DNA of 64,000 bases, taken from Eleusine coracana subsp. coracana (lineage: Eukaryota; Streptophyta; Magnoliopsida; Poales; Poaceae). Of this stretch, positions 10,975 through 21,967 are shown in pieces; position 1 is the stretch's first letter; every line of letters begins with the position of its first letter. Below the pieces are notes generated by a model. The model searched no databases. It was given only the letters and a program-made list of their open reading frames with translations, and was not told the origin of the DNA. A program made the translations under genes and the position numbers. Location of the stretch: NCBI GenBank assembly GCA_032690845.1, contig CM064434.1, positions 35,630,342 through 35,694,341 of the forward strand. Direction: 5' to 3'.

Positions 10975-12631
10975 TGTAAGCTTCATGACCATTGATGATT
11001 GGATCCCCATGGTATAGATGTTTTGGTGATAGATGACAACTATGAAATTGCGGGCTAACATCTACACGAGTGTTGTCTATGTAGGAATCATCTATTACAA
11101 ATCATGTGGATGATGGTGTCCTTGGCGATTGATGACAATGACCATAAGCATGGAGGCTTGTGAACTTGATGGAGTCCAAGGGTTGATGGAGATGGATCAA
11201 AGCGGAAAACAAGCTATGGTGCAAGTGGTTGGAACACTTGAGTAGTTGTTAGGGCTTTGAGTCCATAGGAAAAACCAGATTATCAAGGGCATCTAGGTCA
11301 TTATCTTAGGTCATGTCTAGTCGGTGATGTGCAAGGTTGCTCAGTGAAATCCCGAGCACTGGCCAAGGAGTTGTTTGGAGAAGCCGGGAAACCAAGTCAA
11401 GCGAGGATGACAAGTTTCAGCTTCTGGACAAAGAGACCGGACAGAAGGGTCAGTGGAGACCGGACTGTATGGTCACTATGGGGAGTTTTCCAAGACATAG
11501 CATGTGGAGCAAGACTCTATCAGCAGGAGACTCCATACAGACCGGATGGCCTGATCTGCTGACCAGACAGTCCGGTCAGTAGGAGTGCAGGGAGGCAAAA
11601 GAGGTGCATTTCGCGGAGGCTCCTGGAGAGAGAAAGTGGACCGGGCGGTCTAGTCCAGTGACCGGACAGTCCGGACAGTACAGGAATTTGCTTGGACAAA
11701 GGAGGACAATGGCTAAGGAGAGCCGTTACAGAGTGACCGGACGGTCCGGTCAGGCAGTGACCGGACAGTCCGGTTAGTGTGTCCAGAAAGCGAATTTCAT
11801 GAAGCGACGGCTAGTTTGAGGTTGGGATCCTATATAACTTCATTGCTGGGGTCTTGGAGACCTCTCTTGGCTAGTGGAGTACCTAAAAGCATTTGATAAG
11901 GTCCAAGAGGAAAAGAGGAGAGCACTAGGAGGAGATATTGCATATCTTGAGAGTGCTAGAGAAGAGTAGCTTGAGCATCTTGCACATCTAAGGCTAGGGT
12001 GTCGTGGAGAGTGTGATCTAGATTGTTACTCTTGGTCTATGGTGAGACCTAGACCGGTTAGGTGTCAGTGGTCGAGCCTATTGTGATCGGTTGTGAAGGC
12101 CATCACATGTTTGTACACGGTTTGAGCCCGTCGTTGGAAGCGGCATCGCTAGTGAGCACCCGTGCCAGCTTCGGGAGTCCGGCAAGTTCTCGAAGGAGGC
12201 AAGCTTGTGCTTTGTGCAGCGGTGACACACACCATGTCTTCACTCGAGGAGTGATTGCGGGCTCGTGGGCGAGAACTCCACTTGGTGGCGGGAGGGACCA
12301 GGACTCCAGCGGGAGTGGTCCAACAAGGATTAGGGGAAGGCGCCATCCTTCCGAGACCTCGGGAAAATATCATGAGCATTCCTTGACCCTCTCTTTACTA
12401 ATCCGCATTTGTGTGCTCTAGTGAGTAGGGTGACTTGTGGCTTGCACAGGCTAGTGTGATTGGCTTCCGTATTTTACCTTATCATGAACACTAGCATGTG
12501 TAGGGTCTTGGCCTACTAGACATGTTTGGGTTTCCTTATCTTGTTAGACTTAAGTAGCAAAATTGAAGTATTTGGAGTCGTGAGCGGTTTACTGATTCAC
12601 CCCCCCTCTCGGTACGCCTTCGGTCCTTACA
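10975..12631 (+). repeat. 5' LTR of element C
   Basis: 1,657 bp from TGTAAG to CTTACA, directly followed by the primer-binding site. A TATATAA lies at 11831-11837. A palindrome cluster sits upstream of the TATA. The last 742 bp match 19601-20345 with about 8% difference by eye. Confidence 0.8.
11435..11785 (+). repeat. ACCGGAC-n-GTCCGGT palindrome cluster in LTR of C
   Basis: About six full or half copies of GACCGGACAGTCCGGTC-like motifs (for example near 11560, 11660, 11740 and 11760), each palindromic around a single base. They lie just upstream of the LTR TATA box. Similar motifs recur at 15530-15690 in the tail of C. Confidence 0.75.
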
Positions 12632-12632
12632 T

Positions 12633-12647
12633 GTGGTATCAGAGCCA
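12633..12647 (+). other. Primer-binding site of C
   Basis: TGGTATCAGAGCCAAG directly follows the LTR end. This is the complement of the initiator tRNA-Met 3' end, standard for plant copia elements. Confidence 0.8.
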
Positions 12648-12684
12648 AGTACTCATCTTTGAGGCTTCACCGCCTTGAGTAACG

Positions 12685-14675
12685 ATGCCGGGACTGACGG
12701 GGAGTGTTCCCATATTCAATGGTGAGGACTATGCTAATGGGAAGGCTCGCATGCAAGCCTACCTTCAGTCCCTAGATCCAGAGATATGGTCGGTCACTCA
12801 CGAGTCCGATGCGAATGTGAACCTACTTGAACCTGACTACATTAAGTGTAATGTTAAAACCAAGAATGCTTTGTTTGCTTGCATTTCTAAGGATGTTTTT
12901 GCACAGCTAGATGCTAGTACTACAACACATGGTATCTGGACTGAGATTCTGGGGCTCTATGAGGGCACCAGTGATGTCAAAGAGGAAAGATACTATGTGC
13001 TGTATATTCTTGTTTTCGTATGATCACTTCACTAGATTGCCACATTAGAGAGCTAACACTGTTTATTCTTGTTTTCATATACTTGTGGATGAGATCAATG
13101 CACTTGGGGATGATTTCAAGATGAAGCCCGTCGAGGTGATAAGAAGATTCTTGAGGCTATTCAAAGACCCCAAGTACGAGTACATCATCACCTTCATCTT
13201 GCAAGGTGACCTCAAGACCAAGACCATGAAGGAAATAGTTGGCAAGATCACCGCCTTCGAGAGCTATCAATTGGGGTTGGATGATCCTCAACCATCCAAT
13301 CTTGCTCCACCGGCTGACAAGCAAGAATCTAGCAAGAGCAAGAAGAACAAGAAGAAGGTGATCATTGAGGATGATGATAAAGAAGATGATGATGAGGGTG
13401 ACTTGACCGAAGACTTGGCTCTTCTCATAAGGAAGATGAAGAACTTCAATAACAAGTTTGCTTCCAAGTCAAGAGGCAAGTGCTTCAATTGTGGCTCAAA
13501 GAATCACTTTGTCTGAGAGTGCCCAAAGCCCAAGAAAGAAGCATTCAAGTCACAAGATTCAAGCTAAGAAGAAGAAGAAGATCCCAAGGCCAAGCACAAG
13601 AAGAAGAGATACTTCAACAAAGACAAGAACAAAGGCAAAGGCACTTGTTGGAGAGTGGACAAGCGACAATTTAAGTGTTGAGTCCTCTTCCTCGAGTGAT
13701 GAAGAAGTCCCGGTCTAGCCATGATGAAGACTACACCTCCACGAGCTCTTCCTCCACCTCCCATGTGCCTCATGGCCACGAGCCAACTTGGGGAGAGTGA
13801 GGATGAGAGCAGTGATGATAGCGATGATGAGGAGCACACGTATGCCGAGTTGTGGAGCATGCTTGAGCAAGCCCGCGATATCACCATCAAGAAGTCCAAG
13901 ATGTTGGAGGTGGTAAGAAAAGAGTGTAAGTTGGCTAAGGACCGTGTTGGTGAGCTTGAAAGTGAGCTCAAGGACCTTGTCACATCTCATGATGCCCTAA
14001 ACTAGAGTTATGACAAATTCAAGGGTGATCATGTAGAGCTTCATGAGGAGTACAAGGCCCTTGAGATTACTTTTGAGGCCATCAATGTTGAGAACCTTGC
14101 CTCTCCCTCCTATAGTTCGTTCTAAGAATGATGCTTCTACCATGTGTGATGAACTAACCACCTCGGTTAAGGTTTCTTCTCTTGACCCACTTGCTTTGAA
14201 GGAATGTCACAATCTCATGGAAGAGAGGAAGATGGTGATCGACGGCTTTGAGAGGCTCACACGAGGTAGAGCCATCCACAAGAAGATTCTTGGGAGGAAC
14301 CTTGTGAACAATGTCTCCTACCGGGGACTTGGCTCATATCCTGCCGCCATCGACATCATAGGGACGAGTGATTCCATCCCCGCATGGATCAAAGCCCTTC
14401 TCACCGACGACTACTATTGCGAGAGGTGTTGCAAGGATGGTCACACCACCAGGGATTGTCCCATGGTGAGAAATTCCGTTGTTTTACCTAATGCTAACTT
14501 GTTCCATGAGAACACACATTTCAAGCTTTTTAGGAACAAGGATGGCAAGGTGAAAGCTAAGGATTTGGGACCACCAAACAAGAAGAGGAAGGTCAAGAGC
14601 ATATGTGTGCCTAAGTGCATTGTTGATCTTGAGAGATCAGTTATGTACAAGTGGATGCCCAAGAACAAGATCTAG
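12685..14675 (+). pseudogene. gag: C: copia gag, degraded
   Basis: The start ATG at 12685 lies 40 bp after the primer site. Segment 12685-13023 has the N-terminal gag layout (VPIFNGEDYANGKARM, then DAS-TTTHGIWTEI). Segment 13085-13516 contains the helical core (VIRRFLRLFKDPKYEY), an acidic DDDKEDDDEGD tract and a CX2CX4HX4C zinc knuckle starting CFNCGSKNHF; a stop replaces the residue before its last Cys at 13515. Segment 13721-14005 is coiled-coil-like with acidic repeats. Segment 14043-14675 carries a second knuckle, CERCCKDGHTTRDC (about 14419-14460). A short duplicated-looking spacer breaks the frame near 13020-13085. At least three frame changes or stops make it non-functional. Confidence 0.75.
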
Positions 14676-15480
14676 ATGGTGGTGGTGGTGGATTGAGTGC
14701 TTTCATGAAGATCATATGAAGTCCACCACAAGTGACATATACCTCAATGACCTATCTACTCATGAGGGAGGTAACCGTGTTAGTTCTTGGTAGTTGTACT
14801 GTGTTTTTCTTTCTCGTGCATTGCATGGTAAATAGGACTCCTTTGTGACTAGTATCCTTTGCATCCATGCATGTGTAAATAACTAAAAGAAAAACACATA
14901 AAAATTAGTCAATGTCTAACCCATCCAAGATAGCTATAAGCAAGGGGGAGTGCTTGAGATGGTTGTTTGATTTCTCTCAAGGCAAGGGCATGGCTTATAG
15001 TGAGTAAGCTTGGGAGGGGTTCAAACTTGACATTTGTTAGATTTCCTTTGTGTCTTGTTCTTGCATATTGCTTGCATTCACATGGCATGTTTACTTTCAT
15101 TGCATATGTAAATTGCTTGTTGCATACATCATATAGGAAACACAAAGGAGGCTTGTCACATTAGGAGATATTTGTGCCTCATGCTCTATATGAGATTACA
15201 TCTCCATAAGTGTGACCAAAGGAAAGGATTGTGCTTCATGCCCATTGAGCAAGCTCTTATGAACTCTAAGGTTAAATCTACTCACGTGGTTCATGGACTA
15301 AGGCTCATACATACCCTTTGGTTCTTATTTGCCTTGGTTCTTATTTGCTTGATCTTTCATTTGGCGTTTGCGAAAACTATGAGGCCATAGAGTGCCACTA
15401 TTTGAAAATGAGTGTTTGAGAGTTCCCTCTATATTTCAAGTGCGGTGTTCTTTTGTGTGTTTAGTGAGGACACTTGGAAA
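14676..15480 (+). other. C: non-coding tail with polypurine-like tract
   Basis: No coding domain. AAGCAAGGGGGAGTGC at 14938-14953 looks like a polypurine tract of Sirevirus type, but no LTR follows it directly. The rest is T-rich and has no long frame. Confidence 0.5.
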
Positions 15481-16539
15481 ATGGAGAAATTCCTTGATTC
15501 AGCAAATTCTAGAAGTGATCGTACAATCCGGTCTGTGTAGAAATACACAGTGCTTCAGAAACTAGAAATGGAGGCCGGATGATCTCTCGGTAAAGACCGG
15601 ACAGTCTAGTCTACGCGTAGTTCTATAGTCCAGAACCTTGATTTCTAGGTTTTCCGAAGTGACCGGACAATCCGGTCTAGTGAGCAGACCGTCTGTCAGT
15701 TCGCCTGATCGCGCAATACGAGTCCCGATCTAAGCTGTCGATCTATCCTTAATTGATCTCGGCCATCGATTGTGTTTTGACCTAGGTCAAATCAGGAATA
15801 TCGGTTGTCTTCATCCCTGTTCAACTCCAACGCCGAGACCATGCCCCCGCTCTCCTTTCCGACACCGTGCCTCCCTCTGCCAGACAGCGCCGGCACCGCC
15901 AACAAGCTCCCGTGCCCGCACTCGCCCGCGCGCAGCTCTTCCTGCCCCCGCTCGCTCTCGCGCAGCCACACCATGCACAGCACCTCCGCCTTCGTGCAGC
16001 CACGCCCGCGATCGATCCGCCACTACGCCACATGCCATCGATGCACAACCGCCGCCGCCTACACTCATGCGAGCCGCCACCACCGTGCACTACCTCCAGC
16101 GTCGTCGCCCCCGCGTGCGCACACCACTCCTCACCGAGCTCCACTGCCCTAGGGCAACGCTTGCCCTTCTCAATTGCCGATGTACTCAAAGCTCCAATCT
16201 TTTCAGAGATTGGAGCATGTTTTGAGGTATTCATCCTTTTCATTGTGTCGGATCCCCCCAGGGTATCGTGCTACTCTCATCTTTTCATCGATTATGCCCT
16301 GAATTCTAAGAAATTTAGTTAATTAATGCGATTAGGCCAATTTCCCATCTTTAGTTGAATTAGTTAATTAATTGGCTCAACCTAGTCTACAATTAATTCA
16401 TTGCTTATCTGTTAATTGCATATCTAGGATTTGTCTCATGTCTAGTCTACAGTTAGATTTATTTCCATTATTTGACTATACACTAGATGACTCGCACCAG
16501 CCACATATAGTCAATGATCACTGTTGTTACTTTGCATAA
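15481..16539 (+). other. Unassigned leader or LTR-like stretch with palindromes
   Basis: It begins with degraded ACCGGACnnTCCGGT motifs (15530-15690) related to the LTR of C, then a perfect 16-bp palindrome TTTGACCTAGGTCAAA (15776-15791), then a C-rich block (15840-16150) in which several frames are open by composition only. It precedes an Athila-like ORF and could be its LTR or leader. Its borders could not be fixed. Confidence 0.35.
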
Positions 16540-17889
16540 TTGTCTAGAGATCATATCCTTCATTCAGTGCTAGTATTTCTATTGCGCATTATTTCCTATC
16601 GGTGCTATACTTGTAGATGTATTAGGACTCTAGGCTTATCCCATCTACACCTATGTGCGTACAGTGATAGCAGTAGCAGTCTGATGGTAGGGTCAGGACA
16701 GGACAAGGGAAACGGGAAGATGCCTGAGAAGCCTAAGACTAAGAAGAGACCAAGACTGGATCCAAAGTTAGAGAGAGCCAGAAGAGTTGCTAGGCACCTG
16801 GATGCCATGGAGCAGTCACGGAGATCTCCGGGGACATGGCTGATCTTAGAGCAGCCCCGTGAGACACAGAGTCTGAGGAGGAGCACTAGGCAGAGGACAG
16901 CACCTATAGCCGTTGGAGTTGTGCCACCGCCGTGGCCACAGTATACTCTGGTTTCCCGTCAGGGGAGATTGTCAAGAACTATGGATCAGGGATCCTCCAG
17001 GCAGCAGGAGGAGGAGTCCAAGGAGGAGGAGACTGTAGAGGAGGAGACCTTAGAGTCAGAGTCTGAGGAGCTAGTTGAGGAGGAGTTAGAGGGTGAGCCA
17101 GAGCAGACTATTCCCCAGAAGACAGCTCATCGGGCAGGAGACCCGAGGTGCACCTATGAGGTGTGCACGAGGAGGTTGCAGAGACTGGTACAGGAAGCCA
17201 TAGAGCCGGACATCCTCAAGGTTCCTGCAAAGGACCTTAAGGTACTTCGGTTTGTGTCCTTGAAGCAGTGGGTGCTACTTTCCCGAGACCCCGCTGCCGG
17301 AGAGAGGTACTGGACGGTGCTCTAGAGGAGGATAGGAGAGGGCCTGAGACGTTGTGTTGCCTTGAGGACGAGAGACAGGGTGCTTATACCGCAGCAGTAC
17401 ACCACCTACCAGGCCATGAGGAGGGCCACAGGCACAGACATGGAGCAGTACTTCTCGTACCTGCTAGGACTAGTTGAGCTAGTCACTGCTCCACTCAGGT
17501 CAAGGGAGGATGTGGTCCTCGACTTCTACGCAATGCTATGGGTTGCCAGAGACCGCTCAGAGTTCTGGTTCTTGTTCAGAGGGCAGTCACAGTGAGTCAC
17601 CAGGGAGGACCTGATCTCTCACCTAGGACTCCTGGCTTCAGACTTCCATCTTTACAAGAGTGCCTAGAGTACACTGGAGCCACCCCGCAGACCTTAGGGA
17701 GGGAACCTGCCTTCAGACGACCTCGTGTCGATTGCTTTCCCACCGCCCCACACTCCAGGCTTTGAGAGAGGCCTTGCTAGACTCACTGCAGAGGCCAAGG
17801 TGGTGAGAGCAATAGTCACCAAGACTATAATTCCCCGGTCTGGCTATAGAGAGGAGTTCACATGCTTGGAGCTCGGTCTGCCGCTATAA
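16540..17889 (+). pseudogene. Athila-like ORF-1/gag-like protein, four stops
   Basis: A single plus-strand frame begins in a Lys/Arg-rich segment (KPKTKKRPRLDPKLERARR, about 16728-16785). It passes through a strongly acidic Glu-rich tract (about 16995-17105) into a region with CTYEVCTRRLQRLVQEAIEP. The same frame continues past a stop at 17323-17325 to 17595 (VLIPQQYTTYQAMRRATG) and past further stops to about 17889. Two of the stops look like Gln-to-stop and Trp-to-stop changes. It resembles the N-terminal basic/acidic part of plant retrotransposon ORF-1 proteins, but family assignment is weak. It ends abruptly where fragment H begins. Confidence 0.45.
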
Positions 17890-18694
17890 TATCGATCATA
17901 ATTTACTCTTGCGTAGCAATCAGAACCATCGACACATGACCTCTCGCAACTTTGGCTCTGGGTTTAATGTAGTGGCAGTCTGTCGCGTAGCAAAAAAGTT
18001 TTATTACTTAGTCGCTAGTCGGCGTAACAAGATGCAATGTATCGGTCGAGGCAGAAGCCAAAAAGGTGAAACTAGAATAGACGACATGGGTCATATGGTG
18101 TTAGGTCTAATGCACTACTGAAAGGTCACCGACTGACATGTGTACTGCTAGATTTACAAAAAAGTGGGAGAACACATGTATGGATACACAAATAGCCCCT
18201 GGCTCGATTGTTTAATATGAAAGATTAAAAAACCGAGGCAATAAAAAGATGAATAAAGCCACGAATAAGAGCACTAAGTATAAAGCCCAACTTTACTCAT
18301 AAAAAATCTACGACCTTCTGCTTAGAAAACAGAAATAAGTGGTCCTAGAAAAAAGTATGAAGGACATTAGCCCAAAACCTCGAAAATAAATCGAGAAACT
18401 ACAAAGATACATAGCTTTCTTATTCGGTGAGTTGAAGAGGAGCCTCCAAGCGTGTCGATGTGGTTGGCGAGTGGTCGAAGATTGAAATCGAGTCATCATG
18501 TCACCGGATCATCAAAGCTTGGAGTGATTGACTGAGACACCGAATCGTTGAAGGTGTGGCCGAGTGGTCGAGTGACTGAAGCACCATGTCATTGCAGGCG
18601 TCGTCGAGTAGCCGAGTGGATGAAAACCCAAAGCGTCATGTAATGGGCGGCGTTGCTGAGTAGCTGAGTAGCCGTCGAGTCGTAGTGTTGCAGT

Positions 18695-18775
18695 GATGTC
18701 ACCGAGTGACCGAGTCGAGGCGATGTCGCCGAATGACCGAGTCGAGGTGATGTTGTCGAGTGACCGAGTCGCGGC
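18695..18775. repeat. 27-bp tandem repeat, three copies
   Basis: Three adjacent 27-bp units (18695-18721, 18722-18748, 18749-18775) with the core GAGTGACCGAGTCGAGG and a few substitutions each. More degenerate GAGTAGCCGAGT-like motifs lie upstream from about 18560. It belongs to the leader of fragment H. Confidence 0.75.
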
Positions 18776-19144
18776 GATTGCTGATGTGCTGAGTGGTCGA
18801 AGACGTCTTGGAGCGGCCGATTGGCCAGGTGAAGGCGGAGTAGCCCCCGGGCATGTACATGTGGCCGTGAGCAGTTGAACTGTCGAGTCGCGGCGATGTC
18901 ACCGAATAGCGGTCGTCCTTGTTGAAAGTGTCGTCATAAGTTTGTTGGACGCCGTCTTGATGAAGACGTGATGATTTATGCGATGACACGGTGCTTCAAC
19001 ATCGGTCTGCTCGCGATTAGATCTTGAAGAAGAAATCTTTTGAAAACGCGGTGACTTGTGCGCTTCAACGCCGGTCTACTCGCGATGAAATCTTAAAGTA
19101 GTAGATTGTAACCACCGATCTCGATGAGCCGATCGCCGTGCTGG

Positions 19145-19162
19145 CCCCTACCTGGTGCGCCA
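19145..19162 (-). other. Primer-binding site of fragment H
   Basis: The minus strand reads TGGCGCACCAGGTAGGGG, one base from the TGGCGCGCCAGGTAGGGG site known from RIRE2/cinful-type elements. It lies one base from the inner LTR end. Confidence 0.65.
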
Positions 19163-19163
19163 A

Positions 19164-19600
19164 TAGACATAGGGTAACATATCTATGTGGATTTATAGGT
19201 AGGACAGGGGTATGCGCGAGATCGAGAGACGATGGTAACACAAGACGCCGATTTATATAGGTTCGGGCCTCCCGGAGGATAATAACCTGATGTCCTCTGT
19301 TCTGTGGTATTTGTATTCATATGTCTAGATCTAAAGATCTAGACGAGGAGGGCAGACCTAGACAATGATGTCTAGTTGTGTCTAATCTATGTCCCATGCA
19401 GAATCTCTAGTTGAGCTTGTCTATTGCTTGTCCAATGCTATGGCTTGTCCCTTCAGGAGGACCCCTGCCCGTCCTTATATATCCGGGGGAAAAGGGTTAC
19501 ATGGCGGAGTCCTAGTCGGTCTACTGATCTTATCCTAGTAGGAGTCTACCTCCACTTTCCTTATCTATGAGGTACCCCGATGGTAAGTATCATCGACACA
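19164..19600 (-). repeat. 5' LTR of fragment H
   Basis: It contains GGTTCGGGCCTCCCGGAGG (about 19259) and GGTAAGTATCATCGACACA at the outer end, both typical of this LTR class. Its inner terminus is CTA rather than CA, probably mutated. Confidence 0.6.
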
Positions 19601-20345
19601 TTTGGTAAGCTCCAAGAGGAAAAGAGGAGAGCACTAGGAGGAGATATTACATATCTTGAGAGTGCTAGAGAAGAGTGGGTTGAGCATCTTGCACATCTAA
19701 GCTAGGGTGTCCTTGAGGGTGTGGTCTAGATTGTTACTCTTGGTCTATGGTGAGACCTAGACCGGTTAGGTGTCGGTGATCGAGCCTATCATGATCGGTT
19801 GTGAAGGCCGTCACACATTTGTACACGGTTTGAGCCTGCCGTTGGAAGGGGCATCGCTAGTGAGCACCCGTGCCGGCTCGGGGAGTCCGGCAAGTTCTCG
19901 AGGGAGGCGAGCTTGTGCTTTGTGCAGCGGTGACGCGCACCGTGTCTTCACTCAAGGAGTGATTGCGGGCTCGTGGGCGAGAACTCCACTTGGTTGCAGG
20001 AGGGATCGGGACTACGGCTGGAGTGGTCCAACGAGGGTTAGGGGAAGGCGCCATCCCTCCGAGACCTCGGGAAAAAATCATGAGCATTCCTCGACCCTCT
20101 CTTTACTATTCCGCATTTGTGTGCTCTAGTGAGTAGGGTGACATGTGGCTTGCATAGGCTAGTGTGATTGGCTTCAGCATTTTATCTTATCATGAACACT
20201 AGCTTGTGTAGGGTCTTGGCCTACTAGACTTGTTTGGGTTTCCTTATCTTGTTAGACTTAAGTAGCAAAATTGAAGTATTTGGAGTCGTGAGCGGCTTAC
20301 CGATTCACACCCCCCCTCCCTGTCGGTACACCTTCAGTCCTTACA
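19601..20345 (+). repeat. 3' LTR of C, right part only
   Basis: Matches C 5' LTR 11890-12631 to the last base (CTTACA). The first about 915 bp, including TATA and palindromes, are missing. It is followed directly by the RT frame of B. Confidence 0.85.
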
Positions 20346-21027
20346 TATCATCCAAGTAAATCTGAACCATTAGAAAGTCATTTCCATGCTTGAGAGTGAA
20401 GAAGGTTTTGTGAACACACCCCATAACATACCCGCGCTCTAGCAAGAAAGTTTTAAGCCTAGCATACCATGCCCTAGGAGCTTGCTTTAGCCCGTACAAA
20501 GCGTTCTGAAGCTTGTACACATGATTTGCGTATTTGTGTTGCTCAGAGCCAGGTGTTTGTTTTAGATAAACCTCTTCCTCTATGAAATCATTGAGGAAAG
20601 CACTCTTGACATCCATTTGATAAAGTCTAATGCCCTTAGAGGCAGCAAATGCAAGCAAGATCCTAATGGCTTCTATGCGTGCAACAGGAGCAAAGGTTTC
20701 CCCATAGTCTAAGCCCTCCACTTGACTGAAACCCTGAGCAACAAGCCTAGCCTTGTTTCTAGCAACCTCACCATCTTCCCCATGCTTGTTTTTAAACACC
20801 TATTTGGTTCCTATGACATTGACACCAACAGGAGGCTCTACTAGGGTCCATACTTTGTTTCTCTCAAAATTTTCTAACTCCTCATGCATGACATTAACCC
20901 AATGTTCATCAGATAATGCGTGTCCAACATCCCAGCGTTCAAAGGTGGCAACAAAGAGAGAATTGGTAAAGCAAGTGAGATGTGTAGACCTCGACCTTGT
21001 TGTCCTCTCATAGAGATTACCGATCAT
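20346..21027 (-). pseudogene. B: reverse transcriptase, N-terminal half
   Basis: Copia RT with HALSDEHWVNVMHEELENFERNKVWTLV (the RT-connecting segment), ARLVAQGFSQVEGLDYGETFAPVA, the first catalytic Asp in YQMDVKSAFL, and ALYGLKQAPRAWY. It ends at QIYLDD, where element C is inserted 5 bp into the active-site codon context. One stop (near 20800) separates the linker from the RT block. The downstream half is at 10053-10969. Joined across C the catalytic YLDD would be complete, unlike in A, but the gene is dead through the insertion and other breaks. Confidence 0.88.
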
Positions 21028-21967
21028 TTGTTGAGGTGGACGCTAAATGTGGTGAGGAGCCTCTCTCTTAGAGCGTACCTCCCCCTCAACCATAATTGGA
21101 GCTCGCTTGACAACTGCTGAAGTAGATGTAGAAGCTTCTGGACCCTCTGCTGGAGTGGTGGTGGCAACAGGAACAAGCTCGGATGTGGGATGGAATGACT
21201 CATCATCGTCATCATCCAAGCTCTGTAGGTCCTCTTCTACAAAGATGCTCTCCTCCATCTCCTTGGTACCTGCAGTCTCAATCACATTGCTTGCACTAGA
21301 GTTTGATTCATCAAAGGTTACATCGTAGGACTCTATGATGGTTTTAGTTTCCAAATTCAAAACTCTGTAGGTATGGCCATGAGGGTTGTAACCAAGAAAG
21401 ATGCCATCAGAAGATCTAGACTCAAACTTATCAAGATTGCCACGCTTGCACTTGCAACCAAAGGCAGGCAAATGAGAAATAGATGGCTTCCTCCCAAAAC
21501 GTAGCTTATAGGAAGTCACATTAAGAATTGAGCACAAGAAGATCCGATTGGATACATAGCAAGCAGGGCTAATGGCCTCAGCCCAGAACCACCTCGGAGT
21601 CCTATGCTCATCGAGCATCGTCCGGGCCATTTCCACCAAGGTTCTGTTCTTTCTTTTGACCACACCATTCTGCTAGGGAACACGAGGTGCTGAAAACTGA
21701 TGCTGAATACCATGATCAAGACAGAAAGCATGAAAAGAGGAGTTCTTGAACTCGGTGCCATTATCACTGTGGATTGCTCATAATGCACTAGGGAGTTCCT
21801 TGAACAACCTCAAAGCTAAGCTCCGAAAGTGATGAAACACTTCATCCTTGCTCTCAAGAAAGTAAACCCAAGAGTAGCGAGAGTAGTCATCAATAATCAC
21901 AAGAACATACCACTTCCCACCCGCCAAACGAACCTGAGAAGGACCAACAGTGTCCATATAAAGCAGT
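21028..21967 (-). pseudogene. B: integrase C-terminal half and linker
   Basis: Copia integrase from VIIDDYSRYSWVYFL (near 21860-21900) through SDNGTEFKNSSF to NGVVKRKNRTLVEMARTMLDEHR and the RFGRKPSISHLPAFGCK block, then an acidic Ser-rich linker (DDDDES) toward RT. The catalytic Glu expected in VVERKN is Lys here (about 21653-21655); A keeps Glu. Further changes include His for Arg before SDNG and stops near 21676. It is cut on the right at 21967 by insert A; the upstream integrase and pre-integrase part lies at 32445-32640. Confidence 0.85.

Larger units (their letters stand above)
17890..19600 (-). mobile_element. Fragment H: 5' end of a Tat/RIRE2-like gypsy element
   Basis: Its right end is an LTR of about 437 bp (19164-19600). 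On the minus strand this LTR begins TGTGTCGATGATACTTACCA and runs into GGGGTACC, the start typical of RIRE2/Tat-clade LTRs. A TGGCGCACCAGGTAGGGG primer site follows, then leader sequence. No gag or pol remains and the left end is abrupt. It abuts the surviving part of the C 3' LTR at 19601, and the first half of that LTR is missing, so H arrived with or before a deletion. Confidence 0.65.
10975..20345 (+). mobile_element. Element C: gag-only copia-type LTR retrotransposon, invaded
   Basis: It starts TGTAAGC and its last LTR ends CTTACA, giving matching inverted termini. It sits inside the RT frame of B, between the YLDD and IIFG segments. The flanks are TACCG (10970-10974) and TATCA (20346-20350), a TSD that fits only if two transitions occurred. 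The layout is 5' LTR, primer site, gag, non-coding tail, then foreign fragments (15481-19600), then the last 745 bp of the 3' LTR. No protease, integrase, RT or RNase H of its own is present, so C either lost pol or was a non-autonomous derivative. Confidence 0.75.

Noticed and set aside
11019..12631. TGTTTTGGTGATAGATGACAAC as the 5' end of the C LTR
   Set aside because: The upstream start TGTAAG at 10975 pairs with CTTACA and abuts the RT frame of B, so 10975 fits better.
15770..16322. Pro/Arg/His-rich ORFs on both strands as possible genes
   Set aside because: Low-complexity, mutually overlapping and lacking codon or domain evidence; composition explains them.
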